Numbered from the stretch's first letter, positions 44,945 through 54,313 are shown. The stretch is DNA of 64,000 nt from Bradyrhizobium xenonodulans (GCF_027594865.1 NZ_CP089391.1:6230501-6294500); one strand, 5' to 3'. A program made the numbers and translations. Notes: a model not told the origin generated them from the letters alone.

Positions 44945-46347
44945 TTGGAAAGTCCCATGTATTTTGGCAGCCAGAGGGTCAGTTCGGGAATGTAGGTGAT
45001 CGCGATCAGCGCGAGCATCAGCGGCACCAGCCAGGGCAGGATCGCGACCGTCGTGCGCTCGACCGAGAGCTTTGCGACGCGGGCAAGCACGAACAGCACC
45101 ATGCCGAGCGGCGGGTGCAGCAGCCCGATCATCAGGTTCAGTGTCATGATCAGACCGAAATGGATGGGGTCGATGCCGAGCTTGAGCACGATCGGCAGCA
45201 GGATCGGCACCAGGATGGTGATCGCCGCCGTGGTGTCGATGAAGCAGCCGACAAACAGGATCAGCACGTTGGCGAGCGCCAGAAACACCCATTTGTTGTG
45301 GGTGATGCTGAGCATCCAGTCCGACAGCATCTGGGCGGCCTGCGACACCGTCAGCAGCCAGGCGAAGATCGAGGCGGCCGTGACGATGAACAGCACCGAA
45401 GCCGTGGTCTCGATGGTGTCGAAGGTCGCCTTGGCGACGGTCTGGAACGTCATGGTGCGGTAGCGGACGAGGCCGAGGAACAGCGACCAGATCACGGCGG
45501 CAACCGCCGCTTCCGTCGGTGTGAACCAGCCGAGCGTCATGCCGCCGATCAGGATCACCGGCGCCATCAGCGCCATCACCGCCGAGAAATCGAAATACCA
45601 GTCGATCACCAGCAGCGTGCCAAGACCGATCACGACCGCGACGTTGACCGAGAGACCGGCGAGCGTCATCAGCCAGATCGCCATCGGGAACGACAGCACG
45701 ATGACGATCTCGATCGCCGCCGAGCCGAGCTGCGGCCAGGAGAACGGCGTGTCGCTGCCCCATTTGTTCTTGTGCGCAAAGTAGGTGACGGTGGCCATCA
45801 TGAACAGCGTCAGGACGATGCCGGGAATGACGCCGCCGAGGAACAACGCGCCGATCGAGACATTCGCCATCATGCCGTAGATCACGAAGGGCAGCGACGG
45901 CGGGATGATCGGCCCGAGCGTCGCGGAGGCCGCGGTGACGCCGACCGAGAACTCGGTGGAATAGCCGTGATCCTTCATCGCCTTGATCTCGATGGTGCCG
46001 AGACCGGCGGCATCCGCGATCGCGGTGCCGGACATGCCGGAGAAGATCACCGAGCCGATGATGTTGACGTGGCCGAGGCCGCCGCGCATCCAGCCGACGA
46101 GGGCGACGGCGAATTTGTAGATGCGCCCGGTGACACCGGCGATATTCATGAGGTTGCCGGCCAGGATGAAGAACGGCACCGCGAGCAGCGGAAAGCTCTC
46201 GACACCGGCGATCATGCGCTGCGCCAGCGTGACGTCGGGCGTCACACCGCTGACCAGGATGTAGAGCAGCGACGACGCGGCCATGGCGATCGCCACGGGA
46301 ACGCCGAGCAACATCAGGACGAGAAAGCCTCCGAGCAACAGCAGCAT
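44941..46347 (-). CDS. TRAP transporter large permease (DctM family), hexuronate cluster
   Basis: 468 residues from ATG at 46347. About 12 membrane segments carry the DctM marks VIFSGMSGTAIADAAGLG, LGPIIPPSLPFVIYG, GWFTPTEAAVAA and GLLHPPLGMVLFV. With the small permease (start overlap region at 46352) and binding protein it forms a Na+-driven importer. In this context the substrate is probably glucuronate, galacturonate or another sugar acid. It overlaps the downstream dehydrogenase by ATGA. Confidence 0.93.
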   Translation of the reverse strand: MLLLLGGFLVLMLLGVPVAIAMAASSLLYILVSGVTPDVTLAQRMIAGVESFPLLAVPFFILAGNLMNIAGVTGRIYKFAVALVGWMRGGLGHVNIIGSVIFSGMSGTAIADAAGLGTIEIKAMKDHGYSTEFSVGVTAASATLGPIIPPSLPFVIYGMMANVSIGALFLGGVIPGIVLTLFMMATVTYFAHKNKWGSDTPFSWPQLGSAAIEIVIVLSFPMAIWLMTLAGLSVNVAVVIGLGTLLVIDWYFDFSAVMALMAPVILIGGMTLGWFTPTEAAVAAVIWSLFLGLVRYRTMTFQTVAKATFDTIETTASVLFIVTAASIFAWLLTVSQAAQMLSDWMLSITHNKWVFLALANVLILFVGCFIDTTAAITILVPILLPIVLKLGIDPIHFGLIMTLNLMIGLLHPPLGMVLFVLARVAKLSVERTTVAILPWLVPLMLALIAITYIPELTLWLPKYMGLSK

Positions 46348-46351
46348 GATG

Positions 46352-46930
46352 TTATATCTCCGACCCGTCGTAGGCACCGGGACGTTCGAGGACCGAATAA
46401 CCCTGCCGCCAATGTTGCAGCGCGGCCTGCAACGAACGCAGGAACATCAGCACGAAACCGAGCAGCACCGCGTAATAGACGTAGTTCTTGGGGAAGTTGA
46501 TCGTGGTCATCTGCTCGTCACCGATGATCTGGATGTAGGTCCAGACCAGCTTGGTGGCGTAGCCGAAGAAGGCGATCCGGATCAGGTCGATGACCGTCGA
46601 CAGCGCGCGCCCCACGGGTTGCGGCAGATAGCGGTAGACGAGGTCGACCTGGATGTGCCGCGACAGCCGCACGCACATCGAGGCGCCGATGAAGACCACG
46701 CCGATCAGGCAATAGGTCGCGATCTCCTCGGTCCAGGCATAGCTATCGTTGAGCACGTAGCGGGTGAAGAACTGGAGGAAGACGGCGAGCGCCATCACCC
46801 AGAAGATCGCGAGCGCCACCCAGTCCTCGAAGGCGTAAACGCCGAGATCGACCTTCGGCGTCGCCTCCTCCTCGAAGGTATGGGCGATCTCATCCCCGGT
46901 GATCTGCCGGTGCACTTCGACGCTCGACAT
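46352..46930 (-). CDS. TRAP transporter small permease (DctQ family), hexuronate cluster
   Basis: 192 residues with four membrane segments. It has a longer polar N-terminus than usual (about 40 residues before the first helix, VALAIFWVMALAVFLQFFTR). YVLNDSYAWTEEIATYCLIG is the typical 2-3 segment. The ATG follows GGAGAGAGG. It lies 4 bases before the large permease start. The binding-protein gene is separated from it by 207 bases that contain interspersed repeats. Confidence 0.88.
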   Translation of the reverse strand: MSSVEVHRQITGDEIAHTFEEEATPKVDLGVYAFEDWVALAIFWVMALAVFLQFFTRYVLNDSYAWTEEIATYCLIGVVFIGASMCVRLSRHIQVDLVYRYLPQPVGRALSTVIDLIRIAFFGYATKLVWTYIQIIGDEQMTTINFPKNYVYYAVLLGFVLMFLRSLQAALQHWRQGYSVLERPGAYDGSEI

Positions 46931-46952
46931 GGCTTACCTCTCTCCAAATCGT

Positions 46953-47132
46953 CGTTCCGGGGCGCCGCGCGAGCGTCGAGCCCGGAATGACGTCTTTGTC
47001 CTACCGTCTCACACTCGCTCCGCTCCTCATCCTGAGGAGCTTGCGAAGCAAGCGTCTCGAAGGATGGCCCCGGGGCGACACTGGGGCCTTCATGGTTCGA
47101 GACGCGCGTTCCGCGCTCCTCACCATGAGGGT
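46953..47132. repeat. Pair of interspersed repeats between TRAP dctP- and dctQ-type genes
   Basis: First part (46953-46992): CGTTCCGGGG and CCCGGAATGACG, inverted arms. Second part (47024-47132, family D): CCTCATCCTGAGGAGC and GCTCCTCACCATGAGGG, with AGCGTCTCGAAGGATGG and CCTTCATGGTTCGAGACGC inverted inside. Both can form hairpins within the presumed operon mRNA, which would favour more binding protein than permease. Confidence 0.65.
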
Positions 47133-47137
47133 CTTGC

Positions 47138-48115
47138 TTATTTCACCGCCTGGATCTTTTCCCAGTCCGCCTTGCGATACCCAAAGGTCTCGAACGCGAC
47201 GTTCTTCAGCACGGTGTCGCGGAACTCGTTCTTGTCGACCTCGGTCACGGTCAGGCCCTTATCCTTGAAGAAGGCGACCAGCTTGGCTTCGTTCTGCTTG
47301 ATCTCGCCGGTGGCTTTCGCTGCGGCCTCCTGCGCCACGTCGGTGAAGATCTTCTTGTCCTCGTCAGAGAGCTTCTTCCACAGCGCGCCAGCGATCACGG
47401 TGTTGAGGTGATCGACGATATGGCCGGTCAGCACAATGTGCTTCTGCACCTCGTAGAACTTCTTGGCCTCGATCGTGGTCAGCGGGTTCTCCTGCGCCTC
47501 GACGGTGCCGTTCTGGAGCGCGAGATAGACCTCGGCGAAGGCAATCGGCGCGGTGTTGGCGCCGCATGCGCGCGGCATGGCGAGATAGGCCGGCACGTCG
47601 GGCACCCGCATCTTCAGGCCCTTCATGTCGGCGCAAGTCTTGATCGGCTTGTTCGACGAGGTCTGGCGCACGCCGTAATAGGTCACCGCGACGATGTGAT
47701 GGCCGCTCTTGTCCTCGTAGCCCTTGGCGAGTTCCTTGAAGATGTCGCTCTTGGTGTAGGCGAGCAGATGGTCGGCGTCGCGGAAGGTGTAGGGATAATA
47801 GGTCACGCCGATCGGCGGAAAGCTCTTGGCCGCGAAGCTCGAGCCGGAGATGATGATGTCGACCGAGCCGAGCGACAGGCCCTGGTTGATGTCGGCTTCC
47901 TTGCCGAGCTGAGACGCCGGATAGACGTCGATCGCATAGCGCCCGTTGGTGCGCTTGCCGATCTCCTGCGCGGCCCAGACCGAAGCGGTATGGAACGGCT
48001 CCGAGGTCTCGTAGACATGGGCCCATTTGAGCTTGGTCTGCGCGATGCCGGCATGGGTCGTCGCAAACATCGCCGCGGCGGAAACCGCGAGCACCGTTGT
48101 CATCTTCTTCAACAT
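47138..48115 (-). CDS. TRAP transporter periplasmic substrate-binding protein (DctP family), hexuronate cluster
   Basis: 325 residues from ATG at 48115 with GGAGG 8 bases upstream. A signal peptide (MLKKMTTVLAVSAAAMFATT, cleaved near AQ-T) precedes a DctP fold: WAHVYETSEPFHTA and MKGLKMRVPDVPAYLAMPR, with the carboxylate-binding Arg. AIAFAEVYLALQNGTVEAQE-like and ENPLTTIEAKKFYEVQKH segments are typical of sugar-acid TRAP binding proteins. It lies downstream of the GntR gene (70 bases). Confidence 0.92.
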   Translation of the reverse strand: MLKKMTTVLAVSAAAMFATTHAGIAQTKLKWAHVYETSEPFHTASVWAAQEIGKRTNGRYAIDVYPASQLGKEADINQGLSLGSVDIIISGSSFAAKSFPPIGVTYYPYTFRDADHLLAYTKSDIFKELAKGYEDKSGHHIVAVTYYGVRQTSSNKPIKTCADMKGLKMRVPDVPAYLAMPRACGANTAPIAFAEVYLALQNGTVEAQENPLTTIEAKKFYEVQKHIVLTGHIVDHLNTVIAGALWKKLSDEDKKIFTDVAQEAAAKATGEIKQNEAKLVAFFKDKGLTVTEVDKNEFRDTVLKNVAFETFGYRKADWEKIQAVK

Positions 48116-48185
48116 CGACTTTTCCTCCATCTCTCAAGTCTGCTTCTTGTTCGCCCGCCCCAACGCGGATGCGGACCGCCCAATC

Positions 48186-49001
48186 TCATCGCCGTCGCGC
48201 AACTCTGCTCTCGGCCCGCTTCTTCTTCGGCGCATGTTTCGGTTTTGATGGTTTTGCCGGCGATCGCTCCGGGCGGCTGCGCCCGGACGACGATCCCGCT
48301 GCGTTCTCGGCGCCGAAATTCTGCGCAAAGCGCTCCTGCGAACGCGCCAGATGGTTTCGCATGGCCTCGCGCGCAGTGTCAGGGTCGCGCGCGGCAATCG
48401 CGTCGCGCACGGCGCGATGCTCGTCGAGCGCGGTGCGCCAGGTGCCCGGGCTCTCGAAATAATGCGCAAGCTGCGCGAAATAGGGGTTGAGGCGCTGATC
48501 GAACAACTCGCCGACCACGCGCACCAGAACGGCATTGCCGAGACTTCCGGCGATCGCGACGTGGAAGGCACGGTCGTGCACCATCGAGGCTTCGCCGGGA
48601 TGCTCGACATTCTCCATCGCGACAAGCGACGCATCGATGCGGGCGACGTCGTCCTTCGTTGCCACGCGCGCGGCCTGTTCGGCGATGGCGCTTTCCAGGA
48701 ATTCACGGGCGCGGAGCAGCTCGAACGGACCCTCGATGACGGAAGCGGGTGCGGGCGCGGCAATTGCGGCGGGCTCGATCACATAGATGCCGGAGCCGAC
48801 GCGGATGCGCAGGCGGCCTTCGACCTCGAGCGCGATCAGGGCTTCGCGTACGGTCGGCCGCGAGATCTTGAGCTGTTCGGCGAGCTCGCGCTCGGTCGGC
48901 AAGCGGCTGCCGACCGCGTACTCGCCGCTGTCGATCAGGCTTCGCAATTGATCGGCGACCTGGCGATAGAGCCGTCTCGCCTCCACAGCTTCCAGCGGCA
49001 C
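48186..49001 (-). CDS. GntR/FadR-family transcriptional regulator of uronate genes
   Basis: 271 residues from GTG at 49001 with GGGAGG six bases upstream. The N-terminal winged helix has SRLPTERELAEQLKISRPTV. The FCD ligand domain follows (REFLESAIAEQAARVA, MVHDRAFHVAIAGSLGN, LDEHRAVRDAI), with His/Asp metal ligands. The tail is Lys/Arg-rich and disordered (about 35 residues), possibly adding non-specific DNA contact. ExuR/UxuR belong to this family. It stands first in the minus operon and faces uxuB across a palindromic operator. Confidence 0.9.
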   Translation of the reverse strand: MPLEAVEARRLYRQVADQLRSLIDSGEYAVGSRLPTERELAEQLKISRPTVREALIALEVEGRLRIRVGSGIYVIEPAAIAAPAPASVIEGPFELLRAREFLESAIAEQAARVATKDDVARIDASLVAMENVEHPGEASMVHDRAFHVAIAGSLGNAVLVRVVGELFDQRLNPYFAQLAHYFESPGTWRTALDEHRAVRDAIAARDPDTAREAMRNHLARSQERFAQNFGAENAAGSSSGRSRPERSPAKPSKPKHAPKKKRAESRVARRR

Positions 49002-49051
49002 GCTGGTCCTCCCGAAAGGGTCGCGTCGGGCACCCGAATGCCCGCGGCCTG

Positions 49052-49080
49052 CCAATTTTGGAAAATTGGTCTTACCAATT
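49052..49080. promoter_or_regulatory. Overlapping palindromes, GntR (UxuR/ExuR-type) operator
   Basis: AATTGGTCTTACCAATT (49064-49080) is a perfect 7-base inverted repeat with a 3-base centre, very close to the E. coli UxuR/ExuR consensus (AAATTGGTATACCAATTT, recalled). It overlaps a second perfect palindrome with arms CCAATTTT (49052-49059) and AAAATTGG (49062-49069). The pair sits between the GntR gene and uxuB. Two dimers cannot both bind, so the overlap may give graded control. Confidence 0.75.
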
Positions 49081-49144
49081 GACCGGAGCATTGACCTGAT
49101 ACGGGCGCCATGTCAAGCAGCGGCAAAGCAAAGGGGAGACGTCC

Positions 49145-50629
49145 ATGCGCCATATTTCAACGCGCGTTGGCCGCGCCAATCTCGACCGGCTGCCGCCAGC
49201 GATCCGCCGCCCGGCCTATGACCGTTCGCGCGTCACGCCCGGCATCGTGCATCTCGGCCTTGGGGCGTTTCATCGCGCCCATCAGGCCGTGGTCATCGAC
49301 GATTGCCTTGCCGCAGGTAGCTCGTCCTGGGGCATCATCGGCGCGAGCCTGCGCAGCCCCGATACGCGCGACGCCCTCGCTCCGCAGGATCATCTTTATA
49401 CTGTGGCGGTCCGCGCCGCCGAAGGCACCGAGCACCGCGTCATCGGCGCGCTGCTCGACAGCGTCGTCGCGCGCGAGAAGCCGGCAGCCTTGGTCGAGCG
49501 GATGGCCGATCCCGCCATTCGCATCGTCTCGCTCACCGTCACCGAGAAGGGCTATTGCCACACGCCGCAGACCGGCGACCTCGACGAGCGGCATCCTGAT
49601 GTCGTGCACGATCTGAATAATTTTGACGCGCCGCGCTCGGCGCCGGGCTTCATCGTCGCGGCTCTGGCGCGGCGCCGGGCGCAAGGCCTTGCCCCCTTCA
49701 CCGTGCTCTGCTGCGACAATCTCGCCGCCAACGGCCACACTGTGCAGCGGATCGTGACGCAGTTCGCGGCGCTTCGCTCCAAGGACCTCGGCAAATGGAT
49801 TGCGGATAACGCCGCCTTCCCCTCGACCATGGTCGACCGCATCGTACCGGAAACCACGGATGCCGACCGCGATGCGGTGTCATCCGCCCTCGGCCTACGC
49901 GACGCTTGGCCGGTGATGACCGAACCGTTCACGCAATGGGTGGTCGAGGACCGTTTCACGGCGGGCCGGCCCGATCTTGCCGCAGCCGGCGTCGAGCTCG
50001 TCACCGACGTCAAGCCGTTCGAGCTGATGAAGCTGCGGCTGCTCAACGCCAGCCATTCCGCGCTGGCCTATCTCGGCTATCTCGCGGGCCACGAGACCAT
50101 CGCCGACACCATGCAGGATCCGCATTTCGCGCGCCTCGCCGCGCAGGTGATGGAGGAGGCCGCGGTGACACTGACCATGCCGTCAGGCACTGATCTTTCC
50201 GCCTACCGCGCTTCGCTGCTCAAGCGTTTTTCCAATCCGGCGCTGCATCACCGCACCTGGCAGATCGCAATGGACGGCTCGCAAAAGCTGCCGCAGCGCC
50301 TGCTCGGCGCGATGCAGGACCGCCTCGCCAAGGGCCTGCCGATCGCGACGCATGCGCTCGCGGTGGCCGGCTGGATGCGCTACGTCAGCGGCCTCGACGA
50401 GCACGGCCGCGCCATCGACGTGCGCGATCCCCTCGCCGCCGAGTTCGCCGCGCTGGCGCGCGAGGCGGGTCCTGTGGCCGAGCGGCTCGCGCCCGCATTG
50501 CTCGGCGTGGAAAAAGTGTTCGGGCCGCTGGGCGCCGATCTGCGCCTGCGCGAGGCCGTGACTGCGGCGCTTGGCCGCCTTTATAAGGACGGTGCGCGGC
50601 GGGCGGTGGAGACATCAGTCTCGGCGTGA
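49145..50629 (+). CDS. uxuB: Fructuronate reductase (mannitol dehydrogenase family)
   Basis: 494 residues. It is a polyol-specific long-chain dehydrogenase: IVHLGLGAFHRAHQAVVIDD (NAD site), SLTVTEKGYCHTP, and the catalytic Lys region DVKPFELMKLRLLNASHSAL. With uxuA on the divergent arm it converts fructuronate to mannonate and then to 2-keto-3-deoxygluconate. Tagaturonate or mannitol activity cannot be excluded from sequence. GGGAGACGTCC precedes the ATG. It is divergent from the GntR operon. Confidence 0.9.
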   Translation: MRHISTRVGRANLDRLPPAIRRPAYDRSRVTPGIVHLGLGAFHRAHQAVVIDDCLAAGSSSWGIIGASLRSPDTRDALAPQDHLYTVAVRAAEGTEHRVIGALLDSVVAREKPAALVERMADPAIRIVSLTVTEKGYCHTPQTGDLDERHPDVVHDLNNFDAPRSAPGFIVAALARRRAQGLAPFTVLCCDNLAANGHTVQRIVTQFAALRSKDLGKWIADNAAFPSTMVDRIVPETTDADRDAVSSALGLRDAWPVMTEPFTQWVVEDRFTAGRPDLAAAGVELVTDVKPFELMKLRLLNASHSALAYLGYLAGHETIADTMQDPHFARLAAQVMEEAAVTLTMPSGTDLSAYRASLLKRFSNPALHHRTWQIAMDGSQKLPQRLLGAMQDRLAKGLPIATHALAVAGWMRYVSGLDEHGRAIDVRDPLAAEFAALAREAGPVAERLAPALLGVEKVFGPLGADLRLREAVTAALGRLYKDGARRAVETSVSA

Positions 50630-50736
50630 TCACAAAGCAGGCAGCATCATGAATGCTGCACTGCGGTCAAAAGCGAACGCAAAATCGATCGGAAGTCGCG
50701 CTTGATTTTTGCCTGTCATTGCCGCACCCGAGAGGC

Positions 50737-51144
50737 ATGGCAAAGGACAGCAAGGTCATCGCCGCGAACGCGGCCTTTTACGCCGCCTTTTCAGCCGGCG
50801 ACTTCGACGGCATGGAACGGATGTGGGCGGATGACGACGCCATCTCCTGCATCCATCCCGGCTGGCCGGCCATCATCGGCCGCGCCACCGTGATCGGAAG
50901 CTGGCGCGACATCCTGCAAAATCCGGAACGGCCCCAGATCACCTGTGCCGAACCCCAGGCCATCATCGACGGCGACAGCGCCCGCGTGCTCTGCATCGAG
51001 ATCGTCGACGGTACCGCTTTGGCCGCCGCAAACCATTTTCGGCGTGTCGGCGACGACTGGCGCCTGGTGCATCACCAGTCGAGCCCGATTGCGCAGATTG
51101 TCGAGCAGGCCGAGGACGATAGAGCAAGTCACCGGGTGCACTGA
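50737..51144 (+). CDS. SnoaL/NTF2-like small protein
   Basis: 135 residues from ATG at 50737, chosen because the fold begins here; no good ribosome site lies before it. It has a cone-shaped NTF2-like fold with AFYAAFSAGDFDGMERMWAD, ISCIHPGWPAIIGRATVIGS and EPQAIIDGDSARVLCIEIVD, DUF4440-type. No catalytic set is clear. It probably binds or turns over a small ligand. It lies 107 bases after uxuB and could be transcribed with it. Confidence 0.78.
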   Translation: MAKDSKVIAANAAFYAAFSAGDFDGMERMWADDDAISCIHPGWPAIIGRATVIGSWRDILQNPERPQITCAEPQAIIDGDSARVLCIEIVDGTALAAANHFRRVGDDWRLVHHQSSPIAQIVEQAEDDRASHRVH

Positions 51145-51168
51145 CCGCGCCGCTCACGCCGGCGTGAT

Positions 51169-51924
51169 CTACTGTGCATGGGGTTGTTTTTCAGTTTTTT
51201 GTATTGAGCCCTCGAGTTCCGACAAATCATCCAGGACCGCTTGCGCCGCGCCGAAGTCATCGTCCCGAAAAAACATGCTTCGGGTGATGAGGACGGGGAT
51301 GCCGGCCCGCGAGGCCGCGATCAGCCCATTGCCGGAATCCTCGATCGCAACGCAGTCGGATGCGTCCAGCTTCAGTCGCGCCAGGATCTCGAGATAGACA
51401 TCCGGCGCCGGCTTCTTGTGCCTGACATCGTCGCCTGCGACGATCGCATCAAAATCCGCGGCCCAGCGCCTTCCCAGCGCCTGCGAGAGCAGCGCATCGA
51501 TGTTGCCGTGCGAGGTCGTGGTCGCGATCGCAAGCCGCTGGCCGCGCGCCTTTGCCGCGGCGAGCAAATCGGTCACACCGGGCCTCAGGGGGCAGCAGCC
51601 GGACTCGACCAGCTCGGCATAATGCGCGGTCTTGATGCGGTGGAGTTTTGCGACGTCCGCGTCCGGCAATGGCGGGGCGATCCCCAGCTGCGCGTGGTAG
51701 GCGCGCATGCGTTCCTTGCCGCCCGTGACCCGCAGCAGGTCCTTGTAGACGGCACGGTCCCAATGCCAGCCGAGCCCGTGATGGACGAAGGCATGGTTGA
51801 AAGCCTGCCGATGCAGCTCCTCGGTCTCGGCGAGGGTCCCGTCGACATCGAAGATCAGCGCGGCCGCGCGGCGGATCAGTTCGGCGGCATCCGCCGGCGC
51901 CAGAGCGAACGCTTCTGCCTGCAT
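51169..51924 (-). CDS. HAD-family phosphatase/phosphomutase, CbbY/GpH-like
   Basis: 251 residues from ATG at 51924 with GGGAGG 8 bases upstream. Nucleophile motif is LIFDVDGTLAETEELH (DxD), followed by a helical cap. Motif 2 is RLAIATTTSHGN, then Lys in KKPAPDVYLEIL, and motif 4 is CVAIEDSGNGLIAASRAGIP. It probably dephosphorylates or isomerises a sugar phosphate such as phosphoglycolate or beta-phosphoglucose. It stands alone, convergent with the SnoaL-like gene. Confidence 0.87.
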   Translation of the reverse strand: MQAEAFALAPADAAELIRRAAALIFDVDGTLAETEELHRQAFNHAFVHHGLGWHWDRAVYKDLLRVTGGKERMRAYHAQLGIAPPLPDADVAKLHRIKTAHYAELVESGCCPLRPGVTDLLAAAKARGQRLAIATTTSHGNIDALLSQALGRRWAADFDAIVAGDDVRHKKPAPDVYLEILARLKLDASDCVAIEDSGNGLIAASRAGIPVLITRSMFFRDDDFGAAQAVLDDLSELEGSIQKTEKQPHAQ

Positions 51925-52069
51925 GATCGATGCCTCCCTTTGAGAGGCGAGCATCGCCCGAGGCCGCAGGCGAGACAAATCGCAATATCTTTTGCCGGAC
52001 CCAAAAATCTCTTATGAGCGGGGACGCGCAGCTGGCGCGGACGGGAACTCCGACCTGCACGGGAGATTC

Positions 52070-52921
52070 ATGCGGCTCTTCATCCTCGGCCTCGGCTATA
52101 GCGCCCGGCACTTCATCCGCAGGTTCGGCGGCACCTTCTCGCATATTGCCGGCACCGTGCGCGATCCCGCGAAGCAGGATGACCTTGGCGAGATCGAGGT
52201 GCATGCCTTTTCCGCCAGCACTCCTCCGGCACGGGAGACGATCGAACGTATCGGCGACGCGGATGCCCTTTTGGTGTCGATCCCGCCCGACAGCACCGGC
52301 GATCCCGCGCTCGCGGCATTCGGCGACGCATTGGCGGCGGGCCGCCGCAAAATCGTCTATCTCTCGACCATCGGCGTGTATGGCGATCACGCCGGCGGAT
52401 GGGTCGGCGAAAGCACGCCGCCGCAAGCGACGCTCGAGCGCACGCGGATGCGGATCGCTGCGGAGCAGGCCTGGACGGAGATGGCGCACGGCGATGTCGC
52501 GATCCTGCGGCTCGCGGGAATCTACGGCCCCGGCCGCAACGCCCTGGCGACGCTGCGCGCGGGGACGGCCAGGCGCATCATCAAGCCGGGGCAGGTCTTC
52601 AACCGCATCCACGCCGACGACATCGCCAGCACGATCATGGCCGCGCTTCGTCATCAGGGCGGCGGCATCTTCAACGTCTGCGACGACGAGCCCGCACCGC
52701 CGCAGGACGTGATCGTCTATGCTGCACAGCTGATGGGCATGGCACCGCCGCCCGAGGAAGCCTTCGCAACCGCCGAGATGTCGGCGATGGCGCGCAGCTT
52801 CTATGCCAGCAGCGCGCGCGTCTCCAATGCGAAATTGAAGCGCGAACTCGGCGTCACGCTTGCCCATCCGACCTACCGGCATGGCCTGGACGCGCTGTGG
52901 CGCGCCGGCGAAGGACGATAG
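52070..52921 (+). CDS. NAD-dependent epimerase/dehydratase-fold protein (YeeZ-like)
   Basis: 283 residues from ATG at 52070 with GGGAG upstream. An extended SDR-like Rossmann fold begins MRLFILGLGYSARHF, with YLSTIGVYGDHAGGWVGE (catalytic Ser/Tyr region), LRLAGIYGPGRNAL and FNVCDDEPAPPQDV. The NAD site reads GLGYSARH rather than GxxGxxG, as in YeeZ-type proteins. The role is uncertain: cofactor-bound reductase or sugar-nucleotide epimerase. Confidence 0.8.
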   Translation: MRLFILGLGYSARHFIRRFGGTFSHIAGTVRDPAKQDDLGEIEVHAFSASTPPARETIERIGDADALLVSIPPDSTGDPALAAFGDALAAGRRKIVYLSTIGVYGDHAGGWVGESTPPQATLERTRMRIAAEQAWTEMAHGDVAILRLAGIYGPGRNALATLRAGTARRIIKPGQVFNRIHADDIASTIMAALRHQGGGIFNVCDDEPAPPQDVIVYAAQLMGMAPPPEEAFATAEMSAMARSFYASSARVSNAKLKRELGVTLAHPTYRHGLDALWRAGEGR

Positions 52922-53044
52922 GGTTCCGGCGTCCCATACGCGTTCCAGACATGCCCTGCCCGCGCTTGACTTCGCCTCGGCGTGGTCGTGATCTGGACGC
53001 TCAGCGAGCCACGACATAACGAGCTCGCGCCTTGGGAGGATGCA

Positions 53045-54313
53045 ATGAACAAGACGATCGCCATGATCGCGGCGGTGGCTGCCGTCATCACATTCGGTGC
53101 AGCGCACGCCGCACCGCTGCCCGAAGTCAATCCCGACGACGCCGGCTTCTCGAAGCAGGGCCTAGCACGGCTCGACAGTTTCTTCGCGCGCGAGATCGCC
53201 GCCAAGCGCGTCCCCGGCGCGGTCGTCGCCATCGCGCGGGACGGCAAGCTCGTGCATTACAAGGCCTATGGCATGCTCGATCCGGACAAGGGCACGCCGA
53301 TGCCGGTCGATGCGATCTTCGCGCTGGCCTCGATGACCAAGCCGATGGCGGCGGTGGCGGGCCTGACGCTGATGGAGCAAGGCAAGCTGCCGCTCCAGGC
53401 CAAGTTGTCCGATTACTATCCCGGCTTTGCCGACATGAAGGTCGGCGTGCCCCAGGCCGACGGCTCGCTCAAACTGGAGCCGCAGGCCTCGCCGATCTTC
53501 ATCCATGATCTCTACCGGCATACATCGGGATTGATGTATGGCGGTCGTCCCGACAGTTCGAGCCCGGTCGCACGGCAATACCCCGATGGTGTCGCGCCGG
53601 CGATCGAGGGCGACACTCAGGCCTTCATCGACCGCATGACAAAGCTGCCGCTGGCGCATCAGCCATCGACCGAGTTCGAATACGGCTTCTCGATCGACGT
53701 GCTCGGCGCCGTGGTCGAGAAGGTGAGCGAGCAGAAGCTCGGCGACTATCTCGCCGCCAATGTCTGGCAGCCGCTCGGCATGAAGGACGCGACCTTCCAC
53801 CCGACCGACGCGCAGCGCCCTCGCCTCGCCCGCCCGTTCGCCAACGATCCGCTGACCGGCAAGCCGCAGGCTATCAAGCTCCTGGACACGCCGACCCAGT
53901 TCGATTGCGGCGGGGCCTGCTCGTTTGCGACGATCGGCGACTACGTCCGCTTCGGGCAGATGCTGCTTAACGGCGGCGAGCTCGACGGCCAGCGTATCCT
54001 CGGACCGAAGACCGTGCATCACATGACGACCAATCATCTCGGCCCCGAGATCAAGAACAACGTGGCCAACGTCGAGCCGCATCGCGCCGGCTTCGGCTTC
54101 GGCCTGTCGGTCGCGGTCCGCACCGGCGAGGGCCTGTCGTCGGTGCCCGGCAATCCCGGCGAATTCACCTGGAACGGCGCCTACGGGACGCAGTTCTTCT
54201 GCGATCCCAAGGAGCGTCTCGTCGTGGTGGTGGGGACGGCCGCGCCTGGCGAGCTGCGCAAGTACTATCGCGAGCAGGTGCAGGACATCGTCTATGGCGC
54301 GATGACGAAGTGA
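53045..54313 (+). CDS. Exported serine hydrolase of the beta-lactamase/esterase class C family
   Basis: 422 residues from ATG at 53045 with GGGAGGATGCA upstream. It has a signal peptide (MNKTIAMIAAVAAVITFG, cleaved near AHA-A). The nucleophile is SxxK, Ser96 in ASMTKPM; the second motif region is FEYGFSIDVLG, with Tyr. The family includes EstB-type esterases and class C beta-lactamases; NGAYGTQFF near the end is the third motif. It acts in the periplasm on an ester or peptide. A strong hairpin follows the stop. Confidence 0.88.
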   Translation: MNKTIAMIAAVAAVITFGAAHAAPLPEVNPDDAGFSKQGLARLDSFFAREIAAKRVPGAVVAIARDGKLVHYKAYGMLDPDKGTPMPVDAIFALASMTKPMAAVAGLTLMEQGKLPLQAKLSDYYPGFADMKVGVPQADGSLKLEPQASPIFIHDLYRHTSGLMYGGRPDSSSPVARQYPDGVAPAIEGDTQAFIDRMTKLPLAHQPSTEFEYGFSIDVLGAVVEKVSEQKLGDYLAANVWQPLGMKDATFHPTDAQRPRLARPFANDPLTGKPQAIKLLDTPTQFDCGGACSFATIGDYVRFGQMLLNGGELDGQRILGPKTVHHMTTNHLGPEIKNNVANVEPHRAGFGFGLSVAVRTGEGLSSVPGNPGEFTWNGAYGTQFFCDPKERLVVVVGTAAPGELRKYYREQVQDIVYGAMTK

